Of a DNA stretch of 64,000 nucleotides, positions 1 through 7,736 are shown piece by piece. The stretch covers positions 4,340,001-4,404,000 of the forward strand of contig NZ_CP080521.1 in assembly GCF_019468565.1 (NCBI RefSeq). The letters are read 5' to 3'. The translations under genes were made by a program, and so were the position numbers. Source of the stretch: Pseudonocardia sp. DSM 110487. GTDB lineage: Bacteria; Actinomycetota; Actinomycetes; Mycobacteriales; Pseudonocardiaceae. The notes under the pieces were generated by a model. That model made no database searches. It worked only from the letters and a program-made list of their open reading frames with translations, and was not told the DNA's origin. Each line of letters opens with the position of its first letter. The first letter of the stretch is position 1.

Positions 1-322
1 CTACACGGTCGGTGACCTGGCCCGCGTGGCAGGCGTGAGTGCCCGGCGGCTGCAGGAGGCGTTCCGCGAGCACCTCGGCAGCACGCCGATGGAGTACCTG
101 CGCTCGGTTCGGCTCGACCGGGTCCACGGCGAGTTGCGGGCCGGGACGGCCGGGGTCACCGAGGCGGCCCACCGCTGGGGGTTCACCCACCTCGGCCGGT
201 TCGCGAGCGCCTACCGGGAGCGGTTCGGCGTGCTGCCATCGGAGACCGCGTCACGTATCACCCCCTGGCCGTTGTCCTCCTCCCGAGGCCGCGCCCGCTT
301 GCCACCGCCGTCAGCCGGGTAG
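1..322 (+). CDS. AraC-family transcriptional regulator, C-terminal part (5' end outside window)
   Basis: The open frame enters from before base 1 and stops at 320-322, so only about 106 C-terminal residues are visible. They form the two helix-turn-helix units of an AraC/XylS DNA-binding domain: a first unit around YTVGDLARVAGVSARRLQ and a second ending in GFTHLGRFASAYRERFG. The sensor domain lies outside the window. The gene ends 38 bases before the phosphoketolase start on the same strand, so it could be a local regulator of xfp-ackA or simply a neighbour. About 20 residues after the second HTH are low-complexity and look like an unstructured tail. Confidence 0.85.
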   Translation, partial: YTVGDLARVAGVSARRLQEAFREHLGSTPMEYLRSVRLDRVHGELRAGTAGVTEAAHRWGFTHLGRFASAYRERFGVLPSETASRITPWPLSSSRGRARLPPPSAG

Positions 323-359
323 ATCCGCAGTGGGACGTCGACGGAGGGTGGGAACAGAC

Positions 360-2750
360 GTGGGCACGATGCAGGCGGGCACGATGCAGGACGTGGAGGG
401 CCCGCTGGACGCGGGGCAGCTCGACCGGATCCACGCGTGGTGGCGGGCGGCGAACTACCTGTCCGTCGGCCAGATCTACCTGATGGACAACCCGCTGCTG
501 CGCGAGCCGTTGCGCCCGGAGCACGTCAAGCCCCGCCTGCTGGGGCACTGGGGCACCACGCCTGGTCTCAACTTCGTCTACGCGCACCTCAACCGCTGCA
601 TCGTGGAGCGCGACCTGGACGTCATGTACGTCATGGGGCCCGGCCACGGCGGGCCGGGACCGGTGGCCGCGGCATGGCTGGAAGGGACCTACAGCGAGGT
701 CTACGGCGATGTCTCCCAGGACGAGGCCGGGATGAAGCGGCTGTTCACGCAGTTCTCGTTCCCCGGCGGGATCCCCAGCCACGTGGCCCCGGAGACGCCG
801 GGGTCGATCCACGAGGGCGGTGAGCTCGGCTACTCGCTCTCGCACGCGTACGGTGCCGCGTTCGACAACCCCGATCTGATCGTCGCGGCGGTCGTCGGCG
901 ACGGGGAGGCCGAGACCGGACCGCTCGCCACCAGCTGGCACTCCACCAAGTTCGTGGACCCCCGCCGCGACGGGGCCGTGCTGCCGATCCTGCACCTCAA
1001 CGGCTACAAGATCGCGAGCCCCACGGTGTTGGCCCGGATCGAACCGGAGGAGCTGGAGCAGCTGCTGCGCGGCTACGGCTACACCCCGTACGTCGTCGAG
1101 GGCGCCGATCCGGCGCGGATGCACCAGGAGTTCGCCGCCACCCTGGACCGCTGCCTCGACGAGATCGCCGAGATCCAGGAAAGGGCCCGGCGGGCCGGCA
1201 CGCCAGAACGTCCCCGCTGGCCGATGATCGTCCTGCGTTCGCCGAAGGGCTGGACCGGCCCGGGGACCGTCGACGGGCTGAAGGTGGAGGGCTCGTTCCG
1301 CTCGCACCAGGTGCCGTTCGCCAACGCACGCGGCGACGCGTCGCACCGGGCCGTGCTGGAAGAGTGGATGCGCAGCTACCGGCCGGAGGAGCTGTTCGAC
1401 GCCACCGGGGCTCCCGTTCCCGAGATCCGCGACCTGCACCCGGCGCGTGACCGGCGGATGAGCGCCAACCCGCACAGCAATGGCGGTCTCCTGCTGCGCG
1501 ACCTGCGGATGCCCGACTTCCGCGACTACGCCGTCCCGGTGGAACGGCCGGGCGGTGGGACGGCCGAGTCGACGAAGGTGCTGGGTACCTTCCTGCGCGA
1601 CGTCATGCGCGACAACATGACCGACTTCCGGGTCTTCTCCCCGGACGAGAACAACTCCAACCGGCTCGACGCGGTGCTCGAGGTGACCGGCCGGACGTGG
1701 GACGCCCGGATCCAGCCCGACGACGTCGACCTCGCCGTGGACGGGCGGGTGATGGAGATCCTCTCCGAGCACACCTGCCAGGGCTGGCTGGAGGGCTACC
1801 TCCTGACCGGCAGGCACGGGGTGTTCTCCTGCTACGAGGCCTTCGTCCACATCGTCGACTCGATGTTCAACCAGCACGCCAAGTGGCTGAAGACCTCGAA
1901 CGCGATCCCGTGGCGGCGGCCGATCGCCTCCCTCAACTACCTGCTGACCAGCCACGTGTGGCGGCAGGACCACAACGGGTTCTCCCACCAGGACCCGGGG
2001 TTCATCGACCACGTGGTGAACAAGAAGTCGGACGTCATCCGGGTGTACCTGCCCCCGGACGCCAACACGCTGCTCTCCACCGTGGACCACTGCCTGCGCA
2101 GCCGCCAGTACGTCAACGTGGTCGTGGCGGGCAAGCAGGTGCAGCCGCAGTACCTCGACATGCCCGACGCGATCGTGCACTGCACCAAGGGCATCGGGAT
2201 ATGGGACTGGGCCAGCACCGATGCCGGCGGCGAGCCCGACGTGGTGCTGGGCTGTGCGGGAGACGTCCCCACGATGGAGACGCTCGCCGCCGTCGACATC
2301 CTGCGCGGCTTCTTCCCGGACCTGCGGATGCGCGTGGTGAACGTCGTGGACCTTATGCGGCTGCAGGACGACCGGGAGCACCCGCACGGGCTGTCGGACC
2401 GGGAGTTCGACGCGCTGTTCACCGCCGACAAGCCGGTGATCTTCAACTACCACGGGTACCCGTGGCTGATCCACCGGCTGACCTACCGCCGCGCCAACCA
2501 CCACAACCTGCACGTGCGCGGGTACGTGGAAGAGGGCACCACCACCACGCCGTTCGACATGTGCGTGCGCAACCGCATCGACCGGTTCGACATCGCCATC
2601 GACGTCATCGACCGGGTGCCCCGGCTGCGCCCGATCGCGGGCCACTACCGGGAACGGCTGAAGAACACCCTGATCGAGCACCGGCAGTACGTGCGCACGC
2701 ACGGCGAGGACATGCCCGAGGTCGCCGAGTGGAAGTGGGAGCGGGCGTGA
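360..2750 (+). CDS. xfp: Xylulose-5-phosphate/fructose-6-phosphate phosphoketolase
   Basis: A thiamine-diphosphate enzyme that cleaves xylulose 5-phosphate (or fructose 6-phosphate) with phosphate to acetyl phosphate plus glyceraldehyde 3-phosphate (or erythrose 4-phosphate). The 796-residue length is normal for the family. Visible hallmarks are GPGHGGPG near residues 93-100, the PGGIPSH and HEGGELGYSLSH stretches near 133-160, and the ThDP/metal motif GDGEAETG near 178. I chose GTG at 360, with a GGAGGG/GGTGGGA purine stretch just upstream; ATG codons at 369 and 384 are alternatives. The stop overlaps the acetate kinase start (TGATG), so the two are translationally coupled and together make acetate and ATP from sugar phosphates without respiration. 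Confidence 0.95.
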   Translation: MGTMQAGTMQDVEGPLDAGQLDRIHAWWRAANYLSVGQIYLMDNPLLREPLRPEHVKPRLLGHWGTTPGLNFVYAHLNRCIVERDLDVMYVMGPGHGGPGPVAAAWLEGTYSEVYGDVSQDEAGMKRLFTQFSFPGGIPSHVAPETPGSIHEGGELGYSLSHAYGAAFDNPDLIVAAVVGDGEAETGPLATSWHSTKFVDPRRDGAVLPILHLNGYKIASPTVLARIEPEELEQLLRGYGYTPYVVEGADPARMHQEFAATLDRCLDEIAEIQERARRAGTPERPRWPMIVLRSPKGWTGPGTVDGLKVEGSFRSHQVPFANARGDASHRAVLEEWMRSYRPEELFDATGAPVPEIRDLHPARDRRMSANPHSNGGLLLRDLRMPDFRDYAVPVERPGGGTAESTKVLGTFLRDVMRDNMTDFRVFSPDENNSNRLDAVLEVTGRTWDARIQPDDVDLAVDGRVMEILSEHTCQGWLEGYLLTGRHGVFSCYEAFVHIVDSMFNQHAKWLKTSNAIPWRRPIASLNYLLTSHVWRQDHNGFSHQDPGFIDHVVNKKSDVIRVYLPPDANTLLSTVDHCLRSRQYVNVVVAGKQVQPQYLDMPDAIVHCTKGIGIWDWASTDAGGEPDVVLGCAGDVPTMETLAAVDILRGFFPDLRMRVVNVVDLMRLQDDREHPHGLSDREFDALFTADKPVIFNYHGYPWLIHRLTYRRANHHNLHVRGYVEEGTTTTPFDMCVRNRIDRFDIAIDVIDRVPRLRPIAGHYRERLKNTLIEHRQYVRTHGEDMPEVAEWKWERA

Positions 2751-3865
2751 TGAGGGTGCTCGTCGTCAACACCGGGTCGAGCAGCCTGAAGCTGTCGGTC
2801 CTCACCCGGGACGGGCGCGTCGAGACCGCCGCCACGATCGAGCGCTGGGAGGGCCACGGTCACCTCGATCCGGTGGAGCGATTCCTCTCCGACGCCGGCA
2901 GGATCGACGCGGTCGGCCACCGCGTCGTGCACGGCGGGCCGCGGTACTCCGAGCCCGCGCGCGTCGACAGGGAGTTGATCGACTACCTGGACTCGATCCG
3001 CGACCTCGCGCCGCTGCACAACCCGCGCGCGATCGCGGGGATCCGCGCCGTGGCCGAGGTGCTGCCGCAGACCCCGGCGCTGGCCTGCTTCGACACCGCC
3101 TTCCACACCACGTTGCCCGCCGAGGCACACACCTACGCGCTGCCCCGCGAGTGGAACGCGCGGTGGCAGTTGCGCCGCTACGGCTTCCACGGCCTCTCCC
3201 ATGCCTACGCGACACGGCGGGCCGGCGAGCTCGCGGGCCTCCCGGACGGCCCGAGCGCCCGGACGGTGTCCTGCCACCTCGGCGCCGGAGCATCGCTGGC
3301 CGCCGTCCGCGACGGCGTCAGCCGGGACACGACGATGGGTTTCACGCCACTGGCGGGGCTCGTGATGGTCACCCGCTCAGGGGACGTCGACCCCGGCCTG
3401 CTCATGTGGTTGCTGCAGCACGGCGGCGTGCCCGTCGACGAGCTGAACGATGCGCTCGAGAAGCGCTCAGGGCTGAAGGGCCTCTCGGGCACGTCGGGTG
3501 ACCTGCGCGACGTGCTGGCGGGCCGCGCCGCAGGCGACCCGGACTGCGCTCTGGCGTTCGACGTGTTCGTCCACCAGCTGTGCCGCGAGATCGCCGCGAT
3601 GACGGCCGCGGTTGGCGGGCTCGACGTGCTGGTGATGACCGGTGGTGTCGGCGAGCACGCGCCGCTCGTGCGTGAGCGGGTCGCCGATCGGCTGGCCTAT
3701 CTCGGGGTGCGGCTGGATGCCGGTCGGAACGAGGCCGCATCGGAGGACGCCGACATCTCGGCGGCGGACGCCGCCGTGCGCACGGTCGTCGTCACCGCGC
3801 GCGAGGACCTCGAGATCGCCCGCCAGGTCGTGGACCACCTCAGCACAGCACGGCGCGGCTCATGA
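2750..3865 (+). CDS. ackA: Acetate kinase
   Basis: Converts acetyl phosphate plus ADP to acetate plus ATP. The N-terminus carries the family signature VLVVNTGSSSLK, followed by GHRVVHGG near residue 60, FDTAFH near 110 and GFHGLSH near 145, the expected substrate- and nucleotide-binding blocks of the ASKHA fold. At 371 residues it is slightly shorter than the usual 390-400. Its ATG overlaps the xfp stop by one base, so the pair forms a bifid-shunt operon in which phosphoketolase supplies the acetyl phosphate. No phosphotransacetylase lies nearby, so the module is built for ATP and acetate rather than acetyl-CoA. Confidence 0.95.
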   Translation: MRVLVVNTGSSSLKLSVLTRDGRVETAATIERWEGHGHLDPVERFLSDAGRIDAVGHRVVHGGPRYSEPARVDRELIDYLDSIRDLAPLHNPRAIAGIRAVAEVLPQTPALACFDTAFHTTLPAEAHTYALPREWNARWQLRRYGFHGLSHAYATRRAGELAGLPDGPSARTVSCHLGAGASLAAVRDGVSRDTTMGFTPLAGLVMVTRSGDVDPGLLMWLLQHGGVPVDELNDALEKRSGLKGLSGTSGDLRDVLAGRAAGDPDCALAFDVFVHQLCREIAAMTAAVGGLDVLVMTGGVGEHAPLVRERVADRLAYLGVRLDAGRNEAASEDADISAADAAVRTVVVTAREDLEIARQVVDHLSTARRGS

Positions 3866-3871
3866 GGGCTC

Positions 3872-4861
3872 CTACAGCGCGAACTGCTTGATCATGTCGT
3901 CGATCGGCCGGCGCGGGGTGGGTCGCACCGGACTGCCGAGCGGTGCCCAGCCGACACGGAGAACGAGCTGGGGTGCCGCGGTGCCCTCGAGCACCTCGTC
4001 CCGCACGGTGCGCCTGCTCGTACCGACCTCGAGGGGCCGGCTCAGCGGGCACGTCGCGAGGCCGAGCTCGGTGGCGTGCAGCAACACCGCGCTGAGCGCC
4101 TCGCCTGCCCGGAGCTGGGAGAGGGGGTCGTCCGATCCCGTGGCCAGCACGGTCAGGAGCGCGCCGTCGGGGGCGCCGTCGGATGGTTGCTCGACGAGGC
4201 CGTCGCTGAACTGCATGGCCGTCCCGCCGCCGCTCACGACCGCGTCCCGCAGCAGGTTGACGGCCGGGATGCCCTCGACGTCGGCGTGGCAGCCGGTCCG
4301 GATCGCGCGCTCGGCGAGGTAGGCGACGTTCGACTCCTGGGCCTCCGCCGCCGCCTGGATCGCCTCGAGCAGTCGTCCCCGTGACCGGGCTGCCGTCACC
4401 GGGCGGAGCAGGGCGCCCTGCTCGGCGGCGCGCTCGCTCAGCTCGTCGATGAACGCGGAGGGCACCTCCCAGTCGGTGAACCGGCGCCGGTCGGTCCGCC
4501 TGCGCAGGATCGCCGCGGCGAGGGTGAGGTCGGTGTCGTCGGCGGGACGGGGGTGCAGCGCCACGGCCGCCAGGTGGTCCGGCTCGTCGCGGTTCGGCAT
4601 CCGGTGCACCGAGCTCGCGAGTCCCGCGGCCGCGAGCGCCACCCGCGCGTGGTGCAGTGCCGCCCCGCAGCTCACGATCATGTCGCGGCCGTCGGCGTCG
4701 GTGGCGGGCAGCCAGCGGGCGAGGTCCGCGTGGAGGTGGATGGTGTGCGGACCGACGACCCACCGCCACGGCTGGCTGTTGTGCACCGAGGGGGCGGCAG
4801 CGGCGAGCGCGAGCGCGCTCCGCACGGTGCGCTGGTCGATGTGGCGGCCGTTGATGGTCAT
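3872..4861 (-). CDS. Acg-type nitroreductase-fold flavoprotein
   Basis: A 329-residue protein of the nitroreductase-like family typified by mycobacterial Acg (Rv2032), a member of the DosR dormancy regulon. The FMN-site motif SVHNSQPW lies at residues 25-32, and a second nitroreductase-like half (AGEALSAVLLHATELGL) lies toward the C-terminus. Acg itself is thought to bind flavin rather than reduce nitro compounds, so the reaction is uncertain. ATG at 4861 has a GAGGAG ribosome site; a longer frame upstream lacks one. It converges on ackA (6-base gap) and is divergent from the flavodoxin gene across about 200 bases holding a DosR-box-like site. Confidence 0.85.
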   Translation of the reverse strand: MTINGRHIDQRTVRSALALAAAAPSVHNSQPWRWVVGPHTIHLHADLARWLPATDADGRDMIVSCGAALHHARVALAAAGLASSVHRMPNRDEPDHLAAVALHPRPADDTDLTLAAAILRRRTDRRRFTDWEVPSAFIDELSERAAEQGALLRPVTAARSRGRLLEAIQAAAEAQESNVAYLAERAIRTGCHADVEGIPAVNLLRDAVVSGGGTAMQFSDGLVEQPSDGAPDGALLTVLATGSDDPLSQLRAGEALSAVLLHATELGLATCPLSRPLEVGTSRRTVRDEVLEGTAAPQLVLRVGWAPLGSPVRPTPRRPIDDMIKQFAL

Positions 4862-4953
4862 CGCTGCTCCTCGTCGGGCTCGGCGGGGGGCGGCGCTTCG
4901 GCGGCCGTTTTCCCGACGCCGCAACCCTCCCGCCGTCCGAGGGCGGGTGGCAG

Positions 4954-4967
4954 CGGGCGAGGGTCCC
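4954..4967 (-). promoter_or_regulatory. Candidate DosR/DevR box upstream of the Acg-type gene
   Basis: Read on the minus strand the site is GGGACCCTCGCCCG. It matches the strong half GGGAC of the mycobacterial DosR box (TTSGGGACTWWAGTCCCSAA) and keeps G, C and C of the second half in phase; the last C is replaced by G. It lies 93 bases upstream of the nitroreductase start, nearly the distance of the better box upstream of the PPOX gene. A second GGGGGAC half-site at 4996-5002 faces the flavodoxin gene but lacks an in-phase partner. This is a consensus match by eye. Confidence 0.4.
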
Positions 4968-5065
4968 GCGGATCAGGGCCGGGAGCCCGCTCGACGGGGG
5001 ACGATGTGCTCTGTCCACCGGACCGGCCGCGGCGGACGCTGGCGCGTCGTACCGAGGGGGACGCG

Positions 5066-5581
5066 ATGAGCCGGGCGATGGTCGTGTTCGAGTCGACGTT
5101 CGGTAACACCGAGGAGATCGCGCACGCTGTCGCCGACGGCCTGCGGTCGAGTATGGACGTCGACGTCGTCGAGGTCGGTGCGGCCCCGACGGACCCACCC
5201 GACGACCTCGACCTGCTCGTGGTCGGGGGGCCGACGCACGCGTTCGGCCTGACCCGGCCCATCACCCGCGAGGACGCGGCGAGGCAGGCCGGTCACGCGC
5301 TCGTCTCCCGCGGCGCCGGATTGCGCGAGTGGCTGGAGGACCTGCGGCCGCGGGACGGGCTGCCCGTCGTGGCGTTCGACACCAAGGTGGACCGGCCGCA
5401 CCTGCCCGGATCGGCCGCCCACGGGGCCGAGCGGCGGCTGCGCAGGCTCGGCGCCCGGACGATCGTGCGGCCGGAGAGCTTCTGGGTGAGCGGAACCTCG
5501 GGACCGCTGCTCGAGGGAGAGACCGAACGGGCGCGACTGTGGGGCACGTGGGTGGCCGCTGCGCTCGAGTCCCGCCGGTGA
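5066..5581 (+). CDS. Flavodoxin-like protein
   Basis: A 171-residue flavodoxin-fold protein. The N-terminal phosphate-binding loop for FMN is clear: ESTFGNTEEIA at residues 9-19, followed by the second loop GGPTHAFG. It probably shuttles low-potential electrons or binds FMN; the partner is not identified. It is divergent from the Acg-type gene and convergent, with a single base between stops, on the DevR-like regulator, so it sits inside the redox cluster. The ATG at 5066 follows a GAGGGGG ribosome site; the open frame upstream of it has no translation signal. Confidence 0.85.
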   Translation: MSRAMVVFESTFGNTEEIAHAVADGLRSSMDVDVVEVGAAPTDPPDDLDLLVVGGPTHAFGLTRPITREDAARQAGHALVSRGAGLREWLEDLRPRDGLPVVAFDTKVDRPHLPGSAAHGAERRLRRLGARTIVRPESFWVSGTSGPLLEGETERARLWGTWVAAALESRR

Positions 5582-5582
5582 C

Positions 5583-6233
5583 TCAGGCGCCGTTCTCCTT
5601 GCGCAGGCCGGCGGCGTAGACGGCGGCCTCCGTGCGGCGGGTGAAGCCGAGTTTGTGCAGCAGCGAGGAGACGTAGTTCTTGACGGTCTTCTCGGCGAGG
5701 AAGAGCTCGGCGCCGATCTGGCGGTTGGTGAGGCCGTCGGCGATCAGGCTGAGGATGCGCTTCTCCTGCGGGCTGAGGGAGGCGTACCGGGGATCGGAGG
5801 GCTCGTCGCCCTTGCGGAGGCGTTCGAGGACCACCGCGGTGGCCCTCGAGTCGAGCAGGGAGCCGCCCGCGGCGATGGCGCGGACGGCGCCGACGAGGTC
5901 GACGCCCGTGACCTGCTTGAGCAGGTAGCCCGCCGCGCCGGCCATGATCGCGCCGAAGAGCGCCTCGTCGTCGGAGTACGACGTGAGCATCAGGCAGGCC
6001 GGCGGCGGCGAGATGGCCGAGCGGATGTCCCTGCAGACGCTGACGCCGTCGCCGTCGGGGAGCCGGACGTCGAGGATCGCGACGTCGGGGCGCAGCGCCG
6101 GGATGCGGGCGAGGGCCTGAGCGGCCGTCGCGGCTTCGCCGACGACGGTGATGTCGTCAGCGGACTCGAGGAGCTGCGCGATACCCCGGCGGACGATCTC
6201 GTGGTCGTCGAGCAGGAACACGGTGGTGGGCAC
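5583..6233 (-). CDS. DevR/DosR-like NarL-family response regulator
   Basis: A 216-residue response regulator very like mycobacterial DevR/DosR. The receiver has the acidic pocket D9-D10, phospho-acceptor D55 (ILDVRLPDGDG), T84 and K106. The LuxR-type helix-turn-helix spans about 165-195; its recognition helix reads AEKTVKNYV, keeping the two lysines and the asparagine (here K182, K185, N186) that contact the DosR box in the mycobacterial protein. No histidine kinase is in the window, so it is an orphan here. It likely controls the nearby Acg-type, PPOX and perhaps flavodoxin genes. Confidence 0.9.
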   Translation of the reverse strand: MPTTVFLLDDHEIVRRGIAQLLESADDITVVGEAATAAQALARIPALRPDVAILDVRLPDGDGVSVCRDIRSAISPPPACLMLTSYSDDEALFGAIMAGAAGYLLKQVTGVDLVGAVRAIAAGGSLLDSRATAVVLERLRKGDEPSDPRYASLSPQEKRILSLIADGLTNRQIGAELFLAEKTVKNYVSSLLHKLGFTRRTEAAVYAAGLRKENGA

Positions 6234-6270
6234 GTCGTCTCCTCGTCAGCGGCCGTGACACTACGACGGT

Positions 6271-6290
6271 ACGGGGCGTGTCGACCCCGT
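6271..6290. promoter_or_regulatory. Palindrome with DosR-box geometry upstream of the DevR-like gene
   Basis: Perfect arms ACGGGG and CCCCGT are separated by 8 bases, 38-57 bases upstream of the DevR-like start. The GGGG-N8-CCCC spacing equals that of a DosR box, but the conserved A and C of the first half are C and G here, so it may be an autoregulatory variant or a chance palindrome. Confidence 0.25.
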
Positions 6291-6314
6291 CGCCGCACGT
6301 GAATCCCGCACATC

Positions 6315-7127
6315 TCACTCCGCGCGCTGTCCGACGCGCAGGACGCTCAGATAGCGGCGTGCCGCTCGGTCGTTCATCCGGGTGCGGATGCGGTCGGCGA
6401 CCGCGTCGAGCAGGGGCTCGCGCACGTGATGGTCGAGCCCGCGGTACAGCGACGTCGAGCGGAGGTGGTCGGCGAAGCCTGCCCCGTCGAACCTCTGGAC
6501 GGTCGGGTACCAGCGCGTGATCACCGGGCCGAACAGGTCGCCCGGATCCTCGACCGGTCCCCAACCTCCGTCGGCCGCGCGCACGTCGTCCTCGAGCGGT
6601 GGGTGACCCCAGCCGGGGTTCCCGGGGGAGAACCGCTCGTGGACGTCGGCGGTTTCCGCGTACACCTCCGGCTCACCCGGCCTGCGGACGACGACGTGGC
6701 CGAGCAACGCGATCCAACCTCCGGGGCGGAGCACCTCGTGGGCCCGCCGCCAGCCGATCGACGGGTCGACCCAGTGCCACGCCGACGCGGCCACGAGGAC
6801 GTCGAAGCGCCGTCCGCGGTCGTCCCACTCCTCGAACGTCGAGGACTCCACATCGACGTTGCGGAAGGCGGCGAGCCGGTGCCGGGCGAGCGCGGACATC
6901 CCGGCGCCCGGCTCGACCGCGGTCACGGAGCCCCCGAGCCGGGCCAGCGAGCGCGTGGCAAGGCCGGTGCCGCACCCCACCTCGAGCACCGCCGCCCCGT
7001 CGCCGATGCCGGTGATGGCGACGAGGTCCGCGAAGAGCTCGTCGGGGTACCCAGGGCGGACCCGGTCGTAGAGCTCCGGCACTTCGTCGAACACGCGACC
7101 GAGGTCGCGTCGATGCGGGGCGGCCAT
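6315..7127 (-). CDS. Class I SAM-dependent methyltransferase
   Basis: A 270-residue protein with the Rossmann-type SAM site: motif I VLEVGCGTGLATR at about residues 46-58, an acidic strand end (AVEPG) for the ribose, then VAASAWHWVDP and LRPGGW. The substrate cannot be told from sequence; similar stand-alone methyltransferases act on small molecules. It lies upstream of the DevR-like gene on the same strand with an 81-base gap, and downstream of the PPOX gene with a 22-base gap, so it may be co-transcribed with the latter. The ATG lies close to that gap. Confidence 0.85.
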   Translation of the reverse strand: MAAPHRRDLGRVFDEVPELYDRVRPGYPDELFADLVAITGIGDGAAVLEVGCGTGLATRSLARLGGSVTAVEPGAGMSALARHRLAAFRNVDVESSTFEEWDDRGRRFDVLVAASAWHWVDPSIGWRRAHEVLRPGGWIALLGHVVVRRPGEPEVYAETADVHERFSPGNPGWGHPPLEDDVRAADGGWGPVEDPGDLFGPVITRWYPTVQRFDGAGFADHLRSTSLYRGLDHHVREPLLDAVADRIRTRMNDRAARRYLSVLRVGQRAE

Positions 7128-7149
7128 CCCGCCATCGTGCCCTCCCGGG

Positions 7150-7602
7150 TCATCCCGCGGGGTTGCGTATCTCCGGGCCGGGCACCACCAGCCTGCGCCC
7201 GCTCAGCCGCTGCAGGGGGATGGCGATCGTGTGGGCCGTGCGGTTGGGCGCCCACGGAGTCGGCATCCGCTCGGCGAGCTCGGCCAGCCGGTCCGGCACG
7301 ACCACCTCGTAGGCCTGGCCGACGCCGAGCACCGTCCATCCCGTGCGCGTGTCGGTGTCGATCCGGTCCACCTGGAACGCCACCACCGCGTTCCTCGTGG
7401 CGGCGGCCAGCTTGCCCCCGCCGCTGGTGCGGAAGACGATCTCCTCGTCGTCGAGGAGGTAGGTGACGGGCTGGGCGGCAGGGAGGGCCGCGTCGGTGAA
7501 CACGACCCGCCCGATCTCGTGCCCGGCGAGCAGGCGAAGGCATTCGGCCTTGTCGAGCTCGGCCAGCTCGACGATCGCCGCCCCGTCCGTTGCGGCTGTC
7601 AC
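7150..7602 (-). CDS. Pyridoxamine 5'-phosphate oxidase-family (PPOX) flavin-binding protein
   Basis: A 150-residue split-barrel protein of the PPOX/FMN-binding group, with the recurring core GRVVFTDAALPAAQPVTYLL, then FRTSGGGKLA and VAFQVDRID. Such proteins bind FMN, F420 or haem and often reduce small molecules; the ligand here is unknown. The start is a GTG with a GGGGGA ribosome site; no ATG is better placed. A good DosR-box match lies 75-91 bases upstream, linking it to the DevR-like regulator two genes away. The methyltransferase follows on the same strand. Confidence 0.8.
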   Translation of the reverse strand: MTAATDGAAIVELAELDKAECLRLLAGHEIGRVVFTDAALPAAQPVTYLLDDEEIVFRTSGGGKLAAATRNAVVAFQVDRIDTDTRTGWTVLGVGQAYEVVVPDRLAELAERMPTPWAPNRTAHTIAIPLQRLSGRRLVVPGPEIRNPAG

Positions 7603-7676
7603 TGGCTGTCCCCCGTTTCGATGCGCGGCCGTTCGATGCGCGGCCCCCGACGATGCGCCGACGGCGGCGATCCGGA

Positions 7677-7693
7677 CAGGGCCGAAGGTCCCC
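7677..7693 (-). promoter_or_regulatory. Probable DosR/DevR box upstream of the PPOX gene
   Basis: On the minus strand the site reads GGGGACCTTCGGCCCTG. Against the DosR box consensus (TTSGGGACTWWAGTCCCSAA) it keeps S, GGGAC, both W positions, the second-half G and CCC; the variants C at the ninth position and G before CCC are, as I recall, common in natural boxes. It lies in the 134-base gap between the PPOX gene and the DUF4185 gene, 75-91 bases before the PPOX start, and a regulator with the matching DNA-contact residues is encoded 1.4 kb away. Confidence 0.6.
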
Positions 7694-7736
7694 TCCGGCC
7701 CGAGTTCGATCTCGCAGAGGCCCGGGGTGCGCTCGA

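Noticed and set aside
332..336. GGGAC half of a DosR box before xfp
   Set aside because: The second half (GnCCC in phase) is absent and the site is only 24 bases before the start codon.
258..2702. A minus-strand open frame of about 800 codons opposite the phosphoketolase gene
   Set aside because: It has no recognisable domain and is a by-product of the GC-rich codon pattern of the real gene. The same holds for the long minus-strand frame at 37947-40595 opposite the ABC transporter genes.
4996..5016. GGGGGAC and GTCC flanking a 10-base spacer before the flavodoxin gene
   Set aside because: The spacing does not fit a DosR box (4 bases between GGGAC and GTCCC); only a half-site remains.
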